Assembly: GCF_965233615.1 (NCBI RefSeq)
Contig: NZ_OZ247495.1
Origin: Pelagibius sp028280305
Lineage (GTDB): Bacteria > Pseudomonadota > Alphaproteobacteria > Kiloniellales > Kiloniellaceae
Direction: 5' to 3' (one strand)
DNA: 64,000 nt
In this document: positions 52,208 through 60,434 of the stretch, piece after piece
Numbering within the stretch: position 1 is the first letter of the stretch
How the letters are laid out: each line of letters begins with the position of its first letter
Translations under genes and position numbers: made by a program
Notes under the pieces: model-generated
The model's input: the letters and a program-made list of their open reading frames with translations, nothing else
Databases searched by the model: none
What the model was told of the DNA's origin: nothing

Positions 52208-53374
52208 TCATCCGGTCTTTCGGCTGCTCTGTGGCAGCTCCCAGGTCTGGAACCTCTCGCCCCAGACAGATTTCACCAAACCGACACCTGTTGCCGCCAT
52301 CGCCCTCAGGATCTCCAGGACTTTTGCCGCCGGACCCAAAGGCAAGCGGCGTGCGGCCCAGTAGGCGCAAGCGAGGGCCGGTGGCAGCAGCAAGGCCCCG
52401 ACTGCAAGCCCCATCGTCCAAAGCGCCGCCATGGCCGCACCGATGCCCAGCACCACGAAATAGATGCCGAACCAACGCACCAGCTTGTGGGAGGAATATT
52501 TGAAGAGGTTCAGTGGAGAGAGCCGGCGAAGCCGCGGCCAGAGCAGGCGATGACAGTTGAAAGCCTGGCAGGCAATCCGAACCTTGCGCCGGAATTCATC
52601 CGCGCTGTCGGTCGCCGAGCGCTCCCATGCCAGCACCTCGGGCACCCGAACAACACGATAGCCGTCGCAGAGAATGGAAAGGGAGACGAACATGTCGTCG
52701 ATGATGTCCGGCGGCACCACCGGATAGAGACTGCGCCGTACCGCAAAGAGCGATCCGTCGGCTCCCATCGTCGATCCGCTCCGGCTCTCAAGGGCCTTGA
52801 TCTTCTCCTCGATACGCCAGTAGAGCGCGCCCGTCGCCGCCGTCGCGCTTTCATTCGAGTTGGTATAGACAAGCCGACCGCAGACGCAGCCAACCATGGG
52901 GTCCCGGAAAGCTTTGCGCACTGCGGCCAGGGCTTCCGGCTCGACCATGACGTTGGCATCGGTGAAGAGAATGAAATCGCCCGTGGCTGCCTGAACAAGG
53001 GTATTCATGCCATGGCTTTTCCCCAGGCGTTGTTCAGAAGCAAAAACCCGGATCCAACTCTCTTCAGCTTTGAGCAACGCCGCGGTCTCATCGGCACTAC
53101 CGTCGGAATAGGCGAGAATCTCAAGATCGGGGTCGGCCCCGCGCAGGCGCCTGAGGTTCTCGATCTTCTCGGGTAACGTGATCGCTTCGTTATAGGCGCA
53201 GAAGGCCAGCGACAGCTTGGATGACACCTGATCCGGGGCGATAGGGCGATCGTCCTTCAGCGGCCGTCTTGGCGCCAAAGTCAGCAAAATTGGGTAAATC
53301 ACATAGGGATAGATCACCGCCAGAACCGAGAGTCCGAGCAGGATCAGAGCGAAGACCGGCAGCCCAGCTTCCAT
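52208..53374 (-). CDS. Family 2 glycosyltransferase E (processive-like, membrane)
   Basis: The 388-residue product has an N-terminal membrane helix (FALILLGLSVLAVIYPYVIY), a GT2 domain with LSLAFCAYNEAITLPEKIEN and FTDANVMVEPEALAAV, and later ADGSLFAVRRSLYPVVPPDI. Two or three C-terminal hydrophobic segments follow (FGIYFVVLGIGAAMAALWTM). This layout resembles IcaA/cellulose-synthase-like enzymes. It is the third gene after galE and a GT-B gene on the minus strand, 3 nt after the latter. It may add a sugar directly on the lipid carrier at the membrane. Confidence 0.88.
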   Translation of the reverse strand: MEAGLPVFALILLGLSVLAVIYPYVIYPILLTLAPRRPLKDDRPIAPDQVSSKLSLAFCAYNEAITLPEKIENLRRLRGADPDLEILAYSDGSADETAALLKAEESWIRVFASEQRLGKSHGMNTLVQAATGDFILFTDANVMVEPEALAAVRKAFRDPMVGCVCGRLVYTNSNESATAATGALYWRIEEKIKALESRSGSTMGADGSLFAVRRSLYPVVPPDIIDDMFVSLSILCDGYRVVRVPEVLAWERSATDSADEFRRKVRIACQAFNCHRLLWPRLRRLSPLNLFKYSSHKLVRWFGIYFVVLGIGAAMAALWTMGLAVGALLLPPALACAYWAARRLPLGPAAKVLEILRAMAATGVGLVKSVWGERFQTWELPQSSRKTG

Positions 53375-53377
53375 CCC

Positions 53378-54640
53378 CTAATCCCCCGCGCCGTCTTCGG
53401 TACGCGCCCTAAGGGCAGTGCTGTGTTGATGAGATGCCCGGCCGGCACCCTTCCTCGCCGCCAGTTCAAGGATCGACTCACAAAGGTCCCGCGTGTCGTA
53501 GAGATCGCAGAATTCCTGCGCCGGAAGCGCAAGAATATGACTACGCCGGGCGCTGTGCTCATCCCAGGAGTACCACTTCAGGAATGCGGTCAGATTATCG
53601 AGCAGCGGGCCATCGAAATTATACCCCAAGCCCAACTCGCGAACCTTCTCGCCGGTTTGCGTATCCTTCGCGGCCAGAGCGACTGAACCAAAGAATCCGC
53701 CTTCATAAACCCGATTGGGTAACAGCCACTTGGAGTTGGTTCCCTCATCCAGGAAATCGAAAGCCCAGGTCAGATGGACTCTCTCGTAAATCGCAGAGAG
53801 ATCATCCGGGTTTCGATATTCGCCGTCGTAGATCATGTTCGGGTGCTCGGCGATGGCCTCCTGAAAATACTCCATGCCGGTCTCCGTCGGATAGCCGCGC
53901 ATGTAGATCTCCACCGTTTCCGGCAGGCGCTCGGCCAGGCTGCAGAGGATGTCGAGGCTCTTCGGACAACGCAGAGTCCCGAACCAGCCAATGGTCCATT
54001 TGCGGCTTTGGTCGGCAGGCCGGCATTGCCCTGGCGCAAGGTCGGCGGGCCGGCCAACAGCCTCGGCCTGGGCGAAGCTGATCTTGTTCTCCAACAGGAA
54101 GATACGCCCACGATAGTTTTGAACCGGCTTGAAGTACTGGGTGACGAAACCCGGCGAGGAGATCACCAAAAGTGCGCAGCGGTCGAGCAGCCGCCGCTCC
54201 AACCAGCGAAAGATGCGGTTACGCAGCTTTGAGCCGATGAAAATGCGCTGGACGTCCAAAACCTCGTATACCACCGGCGCGGAGGACCGCGACACACTGC
54301 GCGCCAGCAGCGCCAGGGCGCACATGTCGATGTTTCGTGCGTAGAAGAAGGTCACCTCGCGCAGCTTCCGCCGTTGCCGAACGAGCGTTGGGAGCGCCTG
54401 CAGCAGCTTCAGTAACCGCCTTCCGTAAGCTCGGTCTTCCGTCGTGCCCAGATGATGGTTCTCCCAAAAGGGCACGAAGTTCTGGTTGAACTTCTCCCGG
54501 CGAAAGCTGAAGCCGATCACCTGCAGGCCCAATTCGGAGAAGGCGCGAACGCGCTTGATGACCGTGCTCTCGGCCCAGTCATGGCCAAAGAAAGCAACGG
54601 TCCCCGTCAGCTGATCGGGTTCCTTGACGTTTTCCGTCAT
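53378..54640 (-). CDS. GT-B type glycosyltransferase (GT4-like)
   Basis: The 420-residue product begins MTENVKEPDQLTGTVAFFGH after an AGGAGG site, which fixes the start at 54640 rather than 54679. The sequence VTFFYARNIDMCALALLARS followed by PVVYEVLDVQRIFIG is typical of group 1 enzymes. The C-terminal half has WTIGWFGTLRCPKSLDILCS and NSKWLLPNRVYEGGFFGSVA, the donor-binding side. It lies 16 nt after galE and 3 nt before another glycosyltransferase gene, so it probably uses a sugar nucleotide made by GalE. Confidence 0.82.
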   Translation of the reverse strand: MTENVKEPDQLTGTVAFFGHDWAESTVIKRVRAFSELGLQVIGFSFRREKFNQNFVPFWENHHLGTTEDRAYGRRLLKLLQALPTLVRQRRKLREVTFFYARNIDMCALALLARSVSRSSAPVVYEVLDVQRIFIGSKLRNRIFRWLERRLLDRCALLVISSPGFVTQYFKPVQNYRGRIFLLENKISFAQAEAVGRPADLAPGQCRPADQSRKWTIGWFGTLRCPKSLDILCSLAERLPETVEIYMRGYPTETGMEYFQEAIAEHPNMIYDGEYRNPDDLSAIYERVHLTWAFDFLDEGTNSKWLLPNRVYEGGFFGSVALAAKDTQTGEKVRELGLGYNFDGPLLDNLTAFLKWYSWDEHSARRSHILALPAQEFCDLYDTRDLCESILELAARKGAGRASHQHSTALRARTEDGAGD

Positions 54641-54656
54641 CGTCGCCTCCTGGGCC

Positions 54657-55679
54657 TTAGGCGCGGGCACGAAGGGCATCGCTCCCGGGGGGCGTCGCCA
54701 GGGACCTTTCCCAGTCGATGGCCGTGTTGATGATCACATCGATGTTGTCGAAGCGGGGTGACCAGGAAAGGGTTTGTCGAAGGGCGCGTGTGTCCGCGAC
54801 CAAGCTCGGCGGATCGCCGGGCCGTCGCGGGGCGCGTTCCGGATTGAGTGGCCGGCCGGCACAGCGCTCCACCGCTTGCAGCACTTCCTGTACGGAGTAG
54901 CCGTGCCCATAGCCGCAGTTCAGCATCAGGCTCCCGCCACCCGACTCGAGATAGTTGAGCGCCGAGAGATGGGCGGCCGCCAGATCCGAAACATGGATGT
55001 AGTCGCGCACGCAGGTTCCGTCCGGCGTATCGTAGTCGTCCCCGAAAATAGCGATCGACTTGCGGCTGCCGGCCACGACCTGGCTGGCAATCTTCACCAG
55101 GTGTGTCGCAACGGGACCGAGTTGGCCGCTTCTTCCTTGAGGATCGGCACCGGCGACGTTGAAGTATCGTAGCGCGACAAACCGTAGATTGCTCGCTGCC
55201 GCGGTGTCGCGCAGCATCCATTCGGTTACCAGTTTGGAAGTGCCGTAAGGGTTGATCGGCTTCGTTTCGGTCGTCTCCGGGATCGGCGACGCAGCCGCGG
55301 CACCATAGACCGCCGCGGTGGAGGAGAAGATGAACTGATCGACCCCCTCCTCTACGCAGGCTTCCATAAGGTTCCGGCTGACCGCAACGTTGTTTTGATA
55401 GTAGCTGAGCGGCTCACTCACCGATCGCTCCACCAGAATGCTGCCGGCAAAGTGGATAACGGAATCCACATCAAAGTCTCTGAACAGCGTTCGAAGCAGT
55501 TCCCGGTCACCGGCATTGCCTTCGATGAAGGGCACATCGGCCGGGATCACGGAGCGGTTGCCCGTCGAAAGGTCATCGAGCACGATCACCCGGCGTCCAG
55601 CCTGACGCAGGGCAAGGACGGCATGGCTGCCGATGTAGCCGGCACCACCGGTGATGAGAGTTGCCTTGTCAGATGCCAT
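54657..55679 (-). CDS. galE: UDP-glucose 4-epimerase
   Basis: The 340-residue product starts ATLITGGAGYIGSHAVLALR and has the catalytic SSTAAVYG and YGTSK (Y145, K149). It also carries VRDYIHVSDLAAAHLSALNY, the usual GalE sequence. It interconverts UDP-glucose and UDP-galactose and so supplies galactose for the polymer. The ATG at 55679 was chosen at the Rossmann strand with GGAGTGG upstream; the frame runs on to 55760. It is the first gene of the last operon of the locus. Confidence 0.93.
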   Translation of the reverse strand: MASDKATLITGGAGYIGSHAVLALRQAGRRVIVLDDLSTGNRSVIPADVPFIEGNAGDRELLRTLFRDFDVDSVIHFAGSILVERSVSEPLSYYQNNVAVSRNLMEACVEEGVDQFIFSSTAAVYGAAAASPIPETTETKPINPYGTSKLVTEWMLRDTAAASNLRFVALRYFNVAGADPQGRSGQLGPVATHLVKIASQVVAGSRKSIAIFGDDYDTPDGTCVRDYIHVSDLAAAHLSALNYLESGGGSLMLNCGYGHGYSVQEVLQAVERCAGRPLNPERAPRRPGDPPSLVADTRALRQTLSWSPRFDNIDVIINTAIDWERSLATPPGSDALRARA

Positions 55680-56299
55680 CGCCGAACCACTCCAAATTGG
55701 CGCACACTCCTCGGTCGGCGCCAGCTGTCGCTGGCACCGAAACTCCGCCTCTCCTCCCAAGATTGCCTACTTGGTCGACGTCCGGCTTTGGATCGCGGAC
55801 TTGCAGTCGGCGCCTGTATGACGGCCCTACTACAGTCTCGGTCCTTCCGGCGGCTTCAATGACATTGCGCGGTTTACCCGTGCGTTTGTTCTTCCAGTTC
55901 CAATGGCAGGATCAGTCTTAGTCTTCCGGCAAGCGTGGCGCATGTAGCAAATATCGGGCAGCCGTCGAAGACACGGTGAGCACCGCTTCCGGACCATGCC
56001 CGGTATTGAAGATCTGTTCCTGGGGTCGGATGGATTTGGCCGCGGTCGTGCCGGAGGCCGATCAGTTCACCGTAAAGGCGGAGGAGAGAAAGCGGTCGCC
56101 CGGACCCGGACGAGACTGTCCGCTTGGCCGATGCCAGCCGGATGCGAACATAACGGCATAGTATGATTGACTTTTAATCTACGCTAAGTTGCAAGCTACG
56201 GTTGCGTTCTGGTCGAATTTGTTTAGACTCTGTTTGTTGGGCTGTCGGCGGAGTCCCCGCCGGTGGTCGGGGACCAATCACTCTTGCGAAGCTGGGCGC
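55680..56299. other. 620-nt intergenic region at the edge of the exopolysaccharide locus
   Basis: No convincing gene is present; a 61-codon frame at 55976-56161 shows no protein-like composition or ribosome-binding site. The 3' part (56160-56200) is AT-rich, with TTGACT at 56167, and probably holds the promoter of the PAS gene. The size of the gap marks it as a natural boundary between the polymer genes and the regulatory genes. Confidence 0.5.
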
Positions 56300-56800
56300 A
56301 TGGAATTCAACGATCGCATTCGATCGAAGGTGATTCGCCTTCTGTACGACTATTGGACCGCCCTTCTCCGCGAACGCCCTATTCCGACGCGGGAAGACAT
56401 TGATCCCCGGCGCCTGCCGGAACCGGTAATCCCGCATCTCGGTCTGTTTGATGTGGAGCACGATCCGCGGCGCTATCGCGTAAGGCTTATGGGAGCCAAC
56501 ATCGTCGCATGGTACGGCTGCGACGTGACCGGTCGCTATCTGGACGAGATCGACCTGGGCCCCGACCCCGGACCGGGATTCGCGATCCTCGATCACGTGG
56601 TGCGCTGCCGCACGCCTGCCCATATGATGGGCGAATATACCAAGCAAGACGGCCGGCATATCCGTTACGAGCGATTGGTTTTGCCGCTTTCGAGTGGCGG
56701 GCAAGAGGTTGGCATGCTGCTCGGCGCGTCTGACCGCCTCTCGGACCAAGGAACATCGAACCCCAAGGAATCGAACCCGAAAAGAGCCAAAGGAGCCTGA
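56300..56800 (+). CDS. PAS_5 family protein
   Basis: The 166-residue product fits PAS_5: LYDYWTALLRERPIPTREDI, then IPHLGLFDVEHDPRRYRVRL followed by MGANIVAWYGCDVTGRYLDE, and RYERLVLPLSSGGQEVGMLL. It is a single PAS-like sensor domain with no output domain, common in alphaproteobacteria and of unknown ligand. The ATG at 56300 was chosen as the start of the domain; the frame extends to 56189 without support. It precedes a PilZ gene on the same strand after 126 nt. Confidence 0.82.
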   Translation: MEFNDRIRSKVIRLLYDYWTALLRERPIPTREDIDPRRLPEPVIPHLGLFDVEHDPRRYRVRLMGANIVAWYGCDVTGRYLDEIDLGPDPGPGFAILDHVVRCRTPAHMMGEYTKQDGRHIRYERLVLPLSSGGQEVGMLLGASDRLSDQGTSNPKESNPKRAKGA

Positions 56801-56926
56801 TTTTCGCTCGACTCCGCAAGCAGTCGCCATGTCCTAACGAATTGTTAAGATTCGCGCTTCAGGCTTAAACAGTCCCGATCCGTTTACGCGTATCGGGAGA
56901 GCAAACTGCAAGGATGAGTCAGGGTC

Positions 56927-57292
56927 TTGTCTCAAACAGCAGAGTTGGCCGCAACGGCGCCGATGCATGAAAACCGCGAGTGGCCACGCTACACCGCGCA
57001 ACGGTCTTTCACGCTTTCCGTGAGCCTGGAAGGAAAGATCCTGCCTTGCAGGGTCTCGGACGTCTCCCTCGGCGGTGCCCGCCTGACCTTCGACGATATG
57101 CTTCCTGGAGATCCGCGAGAGGGCTACGCTCTGGAACTCAGCCATCCGGATGCGCAAACGGTCGTTTGTGAGACGGTCTGGCAGAGTGACCGTGAAATCG
57201 GAGTCCAATTCGACTTTTCAGAAGACTCTCTGGGATTGATCTCGGTCTGCATTCGAAACACGACGGATCTGAGCCAAGCGGGCCAACCCTGA
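56927..57292 (+). CDS. PilZ domain protein (c-di-GMP receptor candidate)
   Basis: The 121-residue product contains both c-di-GMP binding motifs of PilZ: RxxxR in ENREWPRYTAQ and DxSxxG in VSDVSLGGARLTF. It is a stand-alone domain, with a C-terminal part VQFDFSEDSLGLISV. The start is uncertain: TTG at 56927 (121 residues) or ATG at 56963, which would put RxxxR at residues 5-9. Such proteins turn c-di-GMP levels into changes in motility or polymer output; its position after the exopolysaccharide locus is suggestive but not proof. Confidence 0.8.
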   Translation: MSQTAELAATAPMHENREWPRYTAQRSFTLSVSLEGKILPCRVSDVSLGGARLTFDDMLPGDPREGYALELSHPDAQTVVCETVWQSDREIGVQFDFSEDSLGLISVCIRNTTDLSQAGQP

Positions 57293-57386
57293 TTCGGTAC
57301 TGGAGCAGCCCGTTGTCACTGCCGGTTCGCCGGCGCCCGCCTCACCGGCTCGATTAAACCCGTATCTTCGGAAAGTTGCGACGCGG

Positions 57387-57581
57387 CTATTTCGCCGAAA
57401 GTGCCCGCCTCACGCTGGCAACCCAATCCGCCGGATCGACGAATCCGCCGCCCGCAACCGTACTGTGCGGCGTATCGTTGGCCGGCTCACTCTGAGCAAG
57501 GTTCACCGTCTCCTGCTCCCGTTCGACCAAAACCTTGTTGAGCGGACGAATAGGACGACGAAGATAGGGACTGATGAACAT
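57387..57581 (-). CDS. Small hypothetical protein
   Basis: The ORF from the ATG at 57581 gives 64 residues beginning MFISPYLRRPIRPLNKVLVE, with a basic N-terminal half and a C-terminal half ending DPADWVASVRRALSAK. It could extend to 57635 in the same frame, but that part overlaps the DnaA-box-like sequences. I do not recognise a family. The well-formed amphipathic C-terminus suggests that it is translated, but confidence is moderate. Confidence 0.5.
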   Translation of the reverse strand: MFISPYLRRPIRPLNKVLVEREQETVNLAQSEPANDTPHSTVAGGGFVDPADWVASVRRALSAK

Positions 57582-57603
57582 TGCTCGATTTTTCACGCCA
57601 GGT

Positions 57604-57636
57604 TTATCCACAGGGTTATTCCCCGATTTGTCCACA
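57604..57636 (+). repeat. DnaA-box-like array with 12-nt spacing
   Basis: TTATCCACA (57604), TTATTCCCC (57616) and TTGTCCACA (57628) begin exactly 12 nt apart. The first is the perfect DnaA consensus, the third has one mismatch, and the middle one is degenerate. An AT-richer stretch follows (57690-57810) with two TTTGGTTA copies at 57771 and 57785. This could be a DnaA-controlled promoter or part of an origin. Confidence 0.45.
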
Positions 57637-57823
57637 AGATCTGGTGGTTACAGGGAATGCTCGCACCAGATCCGCAGGCTGTCAATTGAACGCCCGGCCA
57701 ACATCCTGTGGAACTTGGGGGTAACTCAAATAGCCTTTTGGTATCAAAGCTTAAGGCTGGCAGCACTACCTTTGGTTACATGGATTTGGTTAAATTCAGC
57801 GGAAAACCTCACCGCTTCGCCAT

Positions 57824-58165
57824 TCACTTGACGAGTAACTCCCGCGCTTCGGCAATGATGACGAGTGCCTGGTAAAGCGCCTCGTCGGCGTCCAGGTCAC
57901 CGGCGCGCAACGATGTTTGCAAACGCGCCTCAAGTGCATCCAGGTCAAGAGTCGACTCAGTCGGCATGACGCTCCGCAGCTGCGCAAGGCGAAGACGGCC
58001 CAGCTCTCCGGCATCGGCAATAGAGGCGCCGGCAAGCTTCAGCGCATTGATAACAAGACGGATGCGATAACGGGCATCGCCGGTCAGCTGCGGCATCACT
58101 GACTCTGTGATCTCCTGGCCAGCCAGAGCAAGCAGCCTGGCGACATCCGCTTCGCGGTCGCTCAT
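57824..58165 (-). CDS. DUF6285 protein (LvaB-like kinase partner)
   Basis: The 113-residue product starts MSDREADVARLLALAGQEIT after a strong GGAGGGTG site and is all-helical in character (YRIRLVINALKLAGASIADA, later EALYQALVIIAEARELLVK). It fits DUF6285, found beside APH-type kinases. In the P. putida levulinate pathway a small protein of this kind (LvaB) is needed for activity of the kinase LvaA. Its start overlaps the kinase stop by 4 nt (ATGA), so the two are translated together, which supports a complex. Confidence 0.82.
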   Translation of the reverse strand: MSDREADVARLLALAGQEITESVMPQLTGDARYRIRLVINALKLAGASIADAGELGRLRLAQLRSVMPTESTLDLDALEARLQTSLRAGDLDADEALYQALVIIAEARELLVK

Positions 58166-59214
58166 GACGTCACCCTCCAAGAAGAAGGTGCGGTACAGCG
58201 GAGAATCTCGCTCTCCAAGAGCGGTGGATACAGCCGGCCCGTCAACGCCAGTTCCAGAGAGTCCTCGGCGCCCGACTGCGTGCGTTCACCCTGCTGCAGG
58301 GCAATGACCGCCCAGCGGATGTGCGCCATGACCTCCCAGTAGGCGACCGCTTGGCGGTCGACGGTTTCCCCACTGCCGTTCTCATAACCGCGATAGAAGG
58401 CTTCACGCGAGCCGATGCCGCCGGCTTCCAGTTCCGGGCGTGCATAGCGCCAGCACTTGGCGCAAAACCAGCCGAGATCACTCATCGGATCGCCCCAATC
58501 ACAGAACTCCCAATCCAGAATGGCGGTCAATCCCTGGCGGTCGACCATGTAGTTTCCGGTTCGGAAGTCCTGATGCACCAGAACAGGGTACCGGCTTGGC
58601 GGCGCATGGCTCTCGCACCAGCGCAGGCCCCATTCCAGGGCAAGAGAGCGTACCTCCAAACGATCCAGATAGTCTCGGTAGCGCGCGACGGCGGCCAGGG
58701 CCGGCTGTGCTGCTGGAGTTCCCAGAAACCCCAAGTCCGTCCGCGGTGGGCGGATCCCATGAATCTTTGCAAGCTCCGCGCCCAGACGCTCCGCAAGGCG
58801 CTCACGCTGGCCGCCAAGGTCGGCCTCCTTCATAAGACGGTGCGGAGCGGCCGTACCCTCGGCGCGCGCCATGACATAGAAGGTTTTGCCCAGAACCCGG
58901 GGGTCCTCACAAAGCCACAGCGGTTCGGGCACCGTGACGCCGGCACCGAGGGCAGTCTTTAAAAGCGCAAACTCCTCCGCCCGGCTGCGGCTCACGGCAA
59001 CGCCGGAGGCGGCATCGGTGCGTAGCACCACTTGCTGATGCCCTGCCCTGGGACCCCCATGGACACGCAGGTCGAGCAGCCAGTTCTCCTGAATTGCACC
59101 GCCGGTGAGGGCACCGGCGTCCTCCAGCGTAACCGCTTCGGCGCCGCTAGCCTCGGTGAGGAAAGTCTCCAGCGCGTGCTTGTTTTTGGCGAGGCTGTTG
59201 TCGGCGAACTCCAC
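58162..59214 (-). CDS. APH-type phosphotransferase (LvaA-like 4-hydroxyacyl-CoA kinase candidate)
   Basis: The 350-residue product has the kinase-like motifs PVLVHQDFRTGNYMVD (catalytic H214, D216, N221) and AILDWEFCDWGDPMSDLGWF (metal D234). It resembles the kinase domain of ACAD10/ACAD11 and P. putida LvaA, which phosphorylate the 4-hydroxyl of 4-hydroxyacyl-CoA. A GTG at 59214, 2 nt beyond the acyl-CoA dehydrogenase stop, was chosen; the frame is open to 59334 but overlaps that gene. The neighbours (dehydrogenase and DUF6285) make the pathway role likely. Confidence 0.87.
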   Translation of the reverse strand: MEFADNSLAKNKHALETFLTEASGAEAVTLEDAGALTGGAIQENWLLDLRVHGGPRAGHQQVVLRTDAASGVAVSRSRAEEFALLKTALGAGVTVPEPLWLCEDPRVLGKTFYVMARAEGTAAPHRLMKEADLGGQRERLAERLGAELAKIHGIRPPRTDLGFLGTPAAQPALAAVARYRDYLDRLEVRSLALEWGLRWCESHAPPSRYPVLVHQDFRTGNYMVDRQGLTAILDWEFCDWGDPMSDLGWFCAKCWRYARPELEAGGIGSREAFYRGYENGSGETVDRQAVAYWEVMAHIRWAVIALQQGERTQSGAEDSLELALTGRLYPPLLESEILRCTAPSSWRVTS

Positions 59215-59216
59215 GG

Positions 59217-60413
59217 TCAATTCCAGGACCAGAAATCTCGGCCCTCCTTCAGGAAAGCCCGCGCGAGCACCATCTTGTGGACTTCCGAAGCGCCGTCCAC
59301 CAAGCGGGCCTGCCGCGCATAGCGATACATCCATTCCAGCGGCGTATCCTTCGAATATCCGCGTGCGCCCAGCAACTGGATCGCCGTATCGATGACCTTA
59401 TGCAGGGTCTCGGAAACCTGGATCTTGGCCATGGAGATTTCCTTACGGGCGAAGTCGCCGCTGTCGAGCTTTACCGCCGCGCGCATGGTCAGCAAGCGGC
59501 CAACCTCGATCGCCATGGCCGCTTCGCCAAGCAGCCACTGGACTCCTTCATGCTCAGCCAGGGGCTGCCCGAAGCTTTGCCTTTCGGCCACATGGGGGCC
59601 GGCGATCTCCATGGCACGCCGGGCCATGCCCAGCCAGCGCATACAGTGGGTCAGGCGGGCAGTTCCCAGGCGGATCTGGGTGACTTTGAGGCCATCACCG
59701 ACCGCCATCAAACGGTCGTCATCAGGCACCTGAAGGTCTTCCAAAAGCAGCTCGCAATGGCCGCCGTGTTCTTCCGGCCCCATGATGGGGATGCGCCGCC
59801 CGACTTTCAGTCCGGGCGTGTAGCGGTGAACCAGGAAGGCGGTCAGGCCCTTGCGTGTATCCTCGGAGGTGCGGGCGATGATGATAAAATGCTCGGCAAC
59901 GCCGGCGCCGGTGATGAACCATTTGTGGCCGTTTAGCAGCCAGGCATTGCCTTTGCGTTCCGCGCGGCTGCGCATGAGACCGGGGTCGGAGCCGGCACCG
60001 GGCGCCGGTTCGGTCATGGCAAAAGAAGAGCGCACCCTGCCCTCGACGATCGGCTGCAGCCAGCGTTCCTTCTGGGCTTCGGTCGCCACCTTTTCCAGAA
60101 CGATCATGTTGCCGTCGTCCGGCGCGGCGGCGTTGAAGACCACTGGTCCGAAGATCGAGCGCCCCATCTCCTCGTAACAGGCCGCCATGGCGCCAACGGG
60201 CAGTTCCAACCCGCCACGGCTTTTCGGCATCTGCGGGGCCCAGAGCCCGGCATCCCGGGCTCTTTCCCTCAGCGGCTCCAGAAGGTCCGGTTTGATGTTC
60301 TCATGGGCATCATAGCTCTCCGGATCGCCCTCCAAGGGTATGATCTCGGTCTCGACAAAGGCCCGCAGGCGCTCGCGAAGCGCGTCCACCTCCGGGGTCA
60401 GGGAAAAATCCAT
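59217..60413 (-). CDS. Acyl-CoA dehydrogenase (ACAD11 / LvaC-like)
   Basis: The 398-residue product has FAD/substrate-binding features of the family: RSSFAMTEPAPGAGSDPGLM, the helical C-terminal domain, and the ending RLVDGASEVHKMVLARAF. It resembles the dehydrogenase part of ACAD11 and LvaC, which removes phosphate from a 4-phosphoacyl-CoA and leads towards the 3-hydroxyacyl-CoA. It lies 21 nt after the SDR gene and 2 nt before the kinase gene. An ordinary acyl-CoA dehydrogenase role cannot be excluded by sequence alone. Confidence 0.9.
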   Translation of the reverse strand: MDFSLTPEVDALRERLRAFVETEIIPLEGDPESYDAHENIKPDLLEPLRERARDAGLWAPQMPKSRGGLELPVGAMAACYEEMGRSIFGPVVFNAAAPDDGNMIVLEKVATEAQKERWLQPIVEGRVRSSFAMTEPAPGAGSDPGLMRSRAERKGNAWLLNGHKWFITGAGVAEHFIIIARTSEDTRKGLTAFLVHRYTPGLKVGRRIPIMGPEEHGGHCELLLEDLQVPDDDRLMAVGDGLKVTQIRLGTARLTHCMRWLGMARRAMEIAGPHVAERQSFGQPLAEHEGVQWLLGEAAMAIEVGRLLTMRAAVKLDSGDFARKEISMAKIQVSETLHKVIDTAIQLLGARGYSKDTPLEWMYRYARQARLVDGASEVHKMVLARAFLKEGRDFWSWN

Positions 60414-60434
60414 GGAGCTTCCTCTTGCTGCCGC

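Noticed and set aside
55976..56161. Possible 61-codon gene after galE
   Set aside because: There is no ribosome-binding site, no family resemblance and a composition like random GC-rich sequence.
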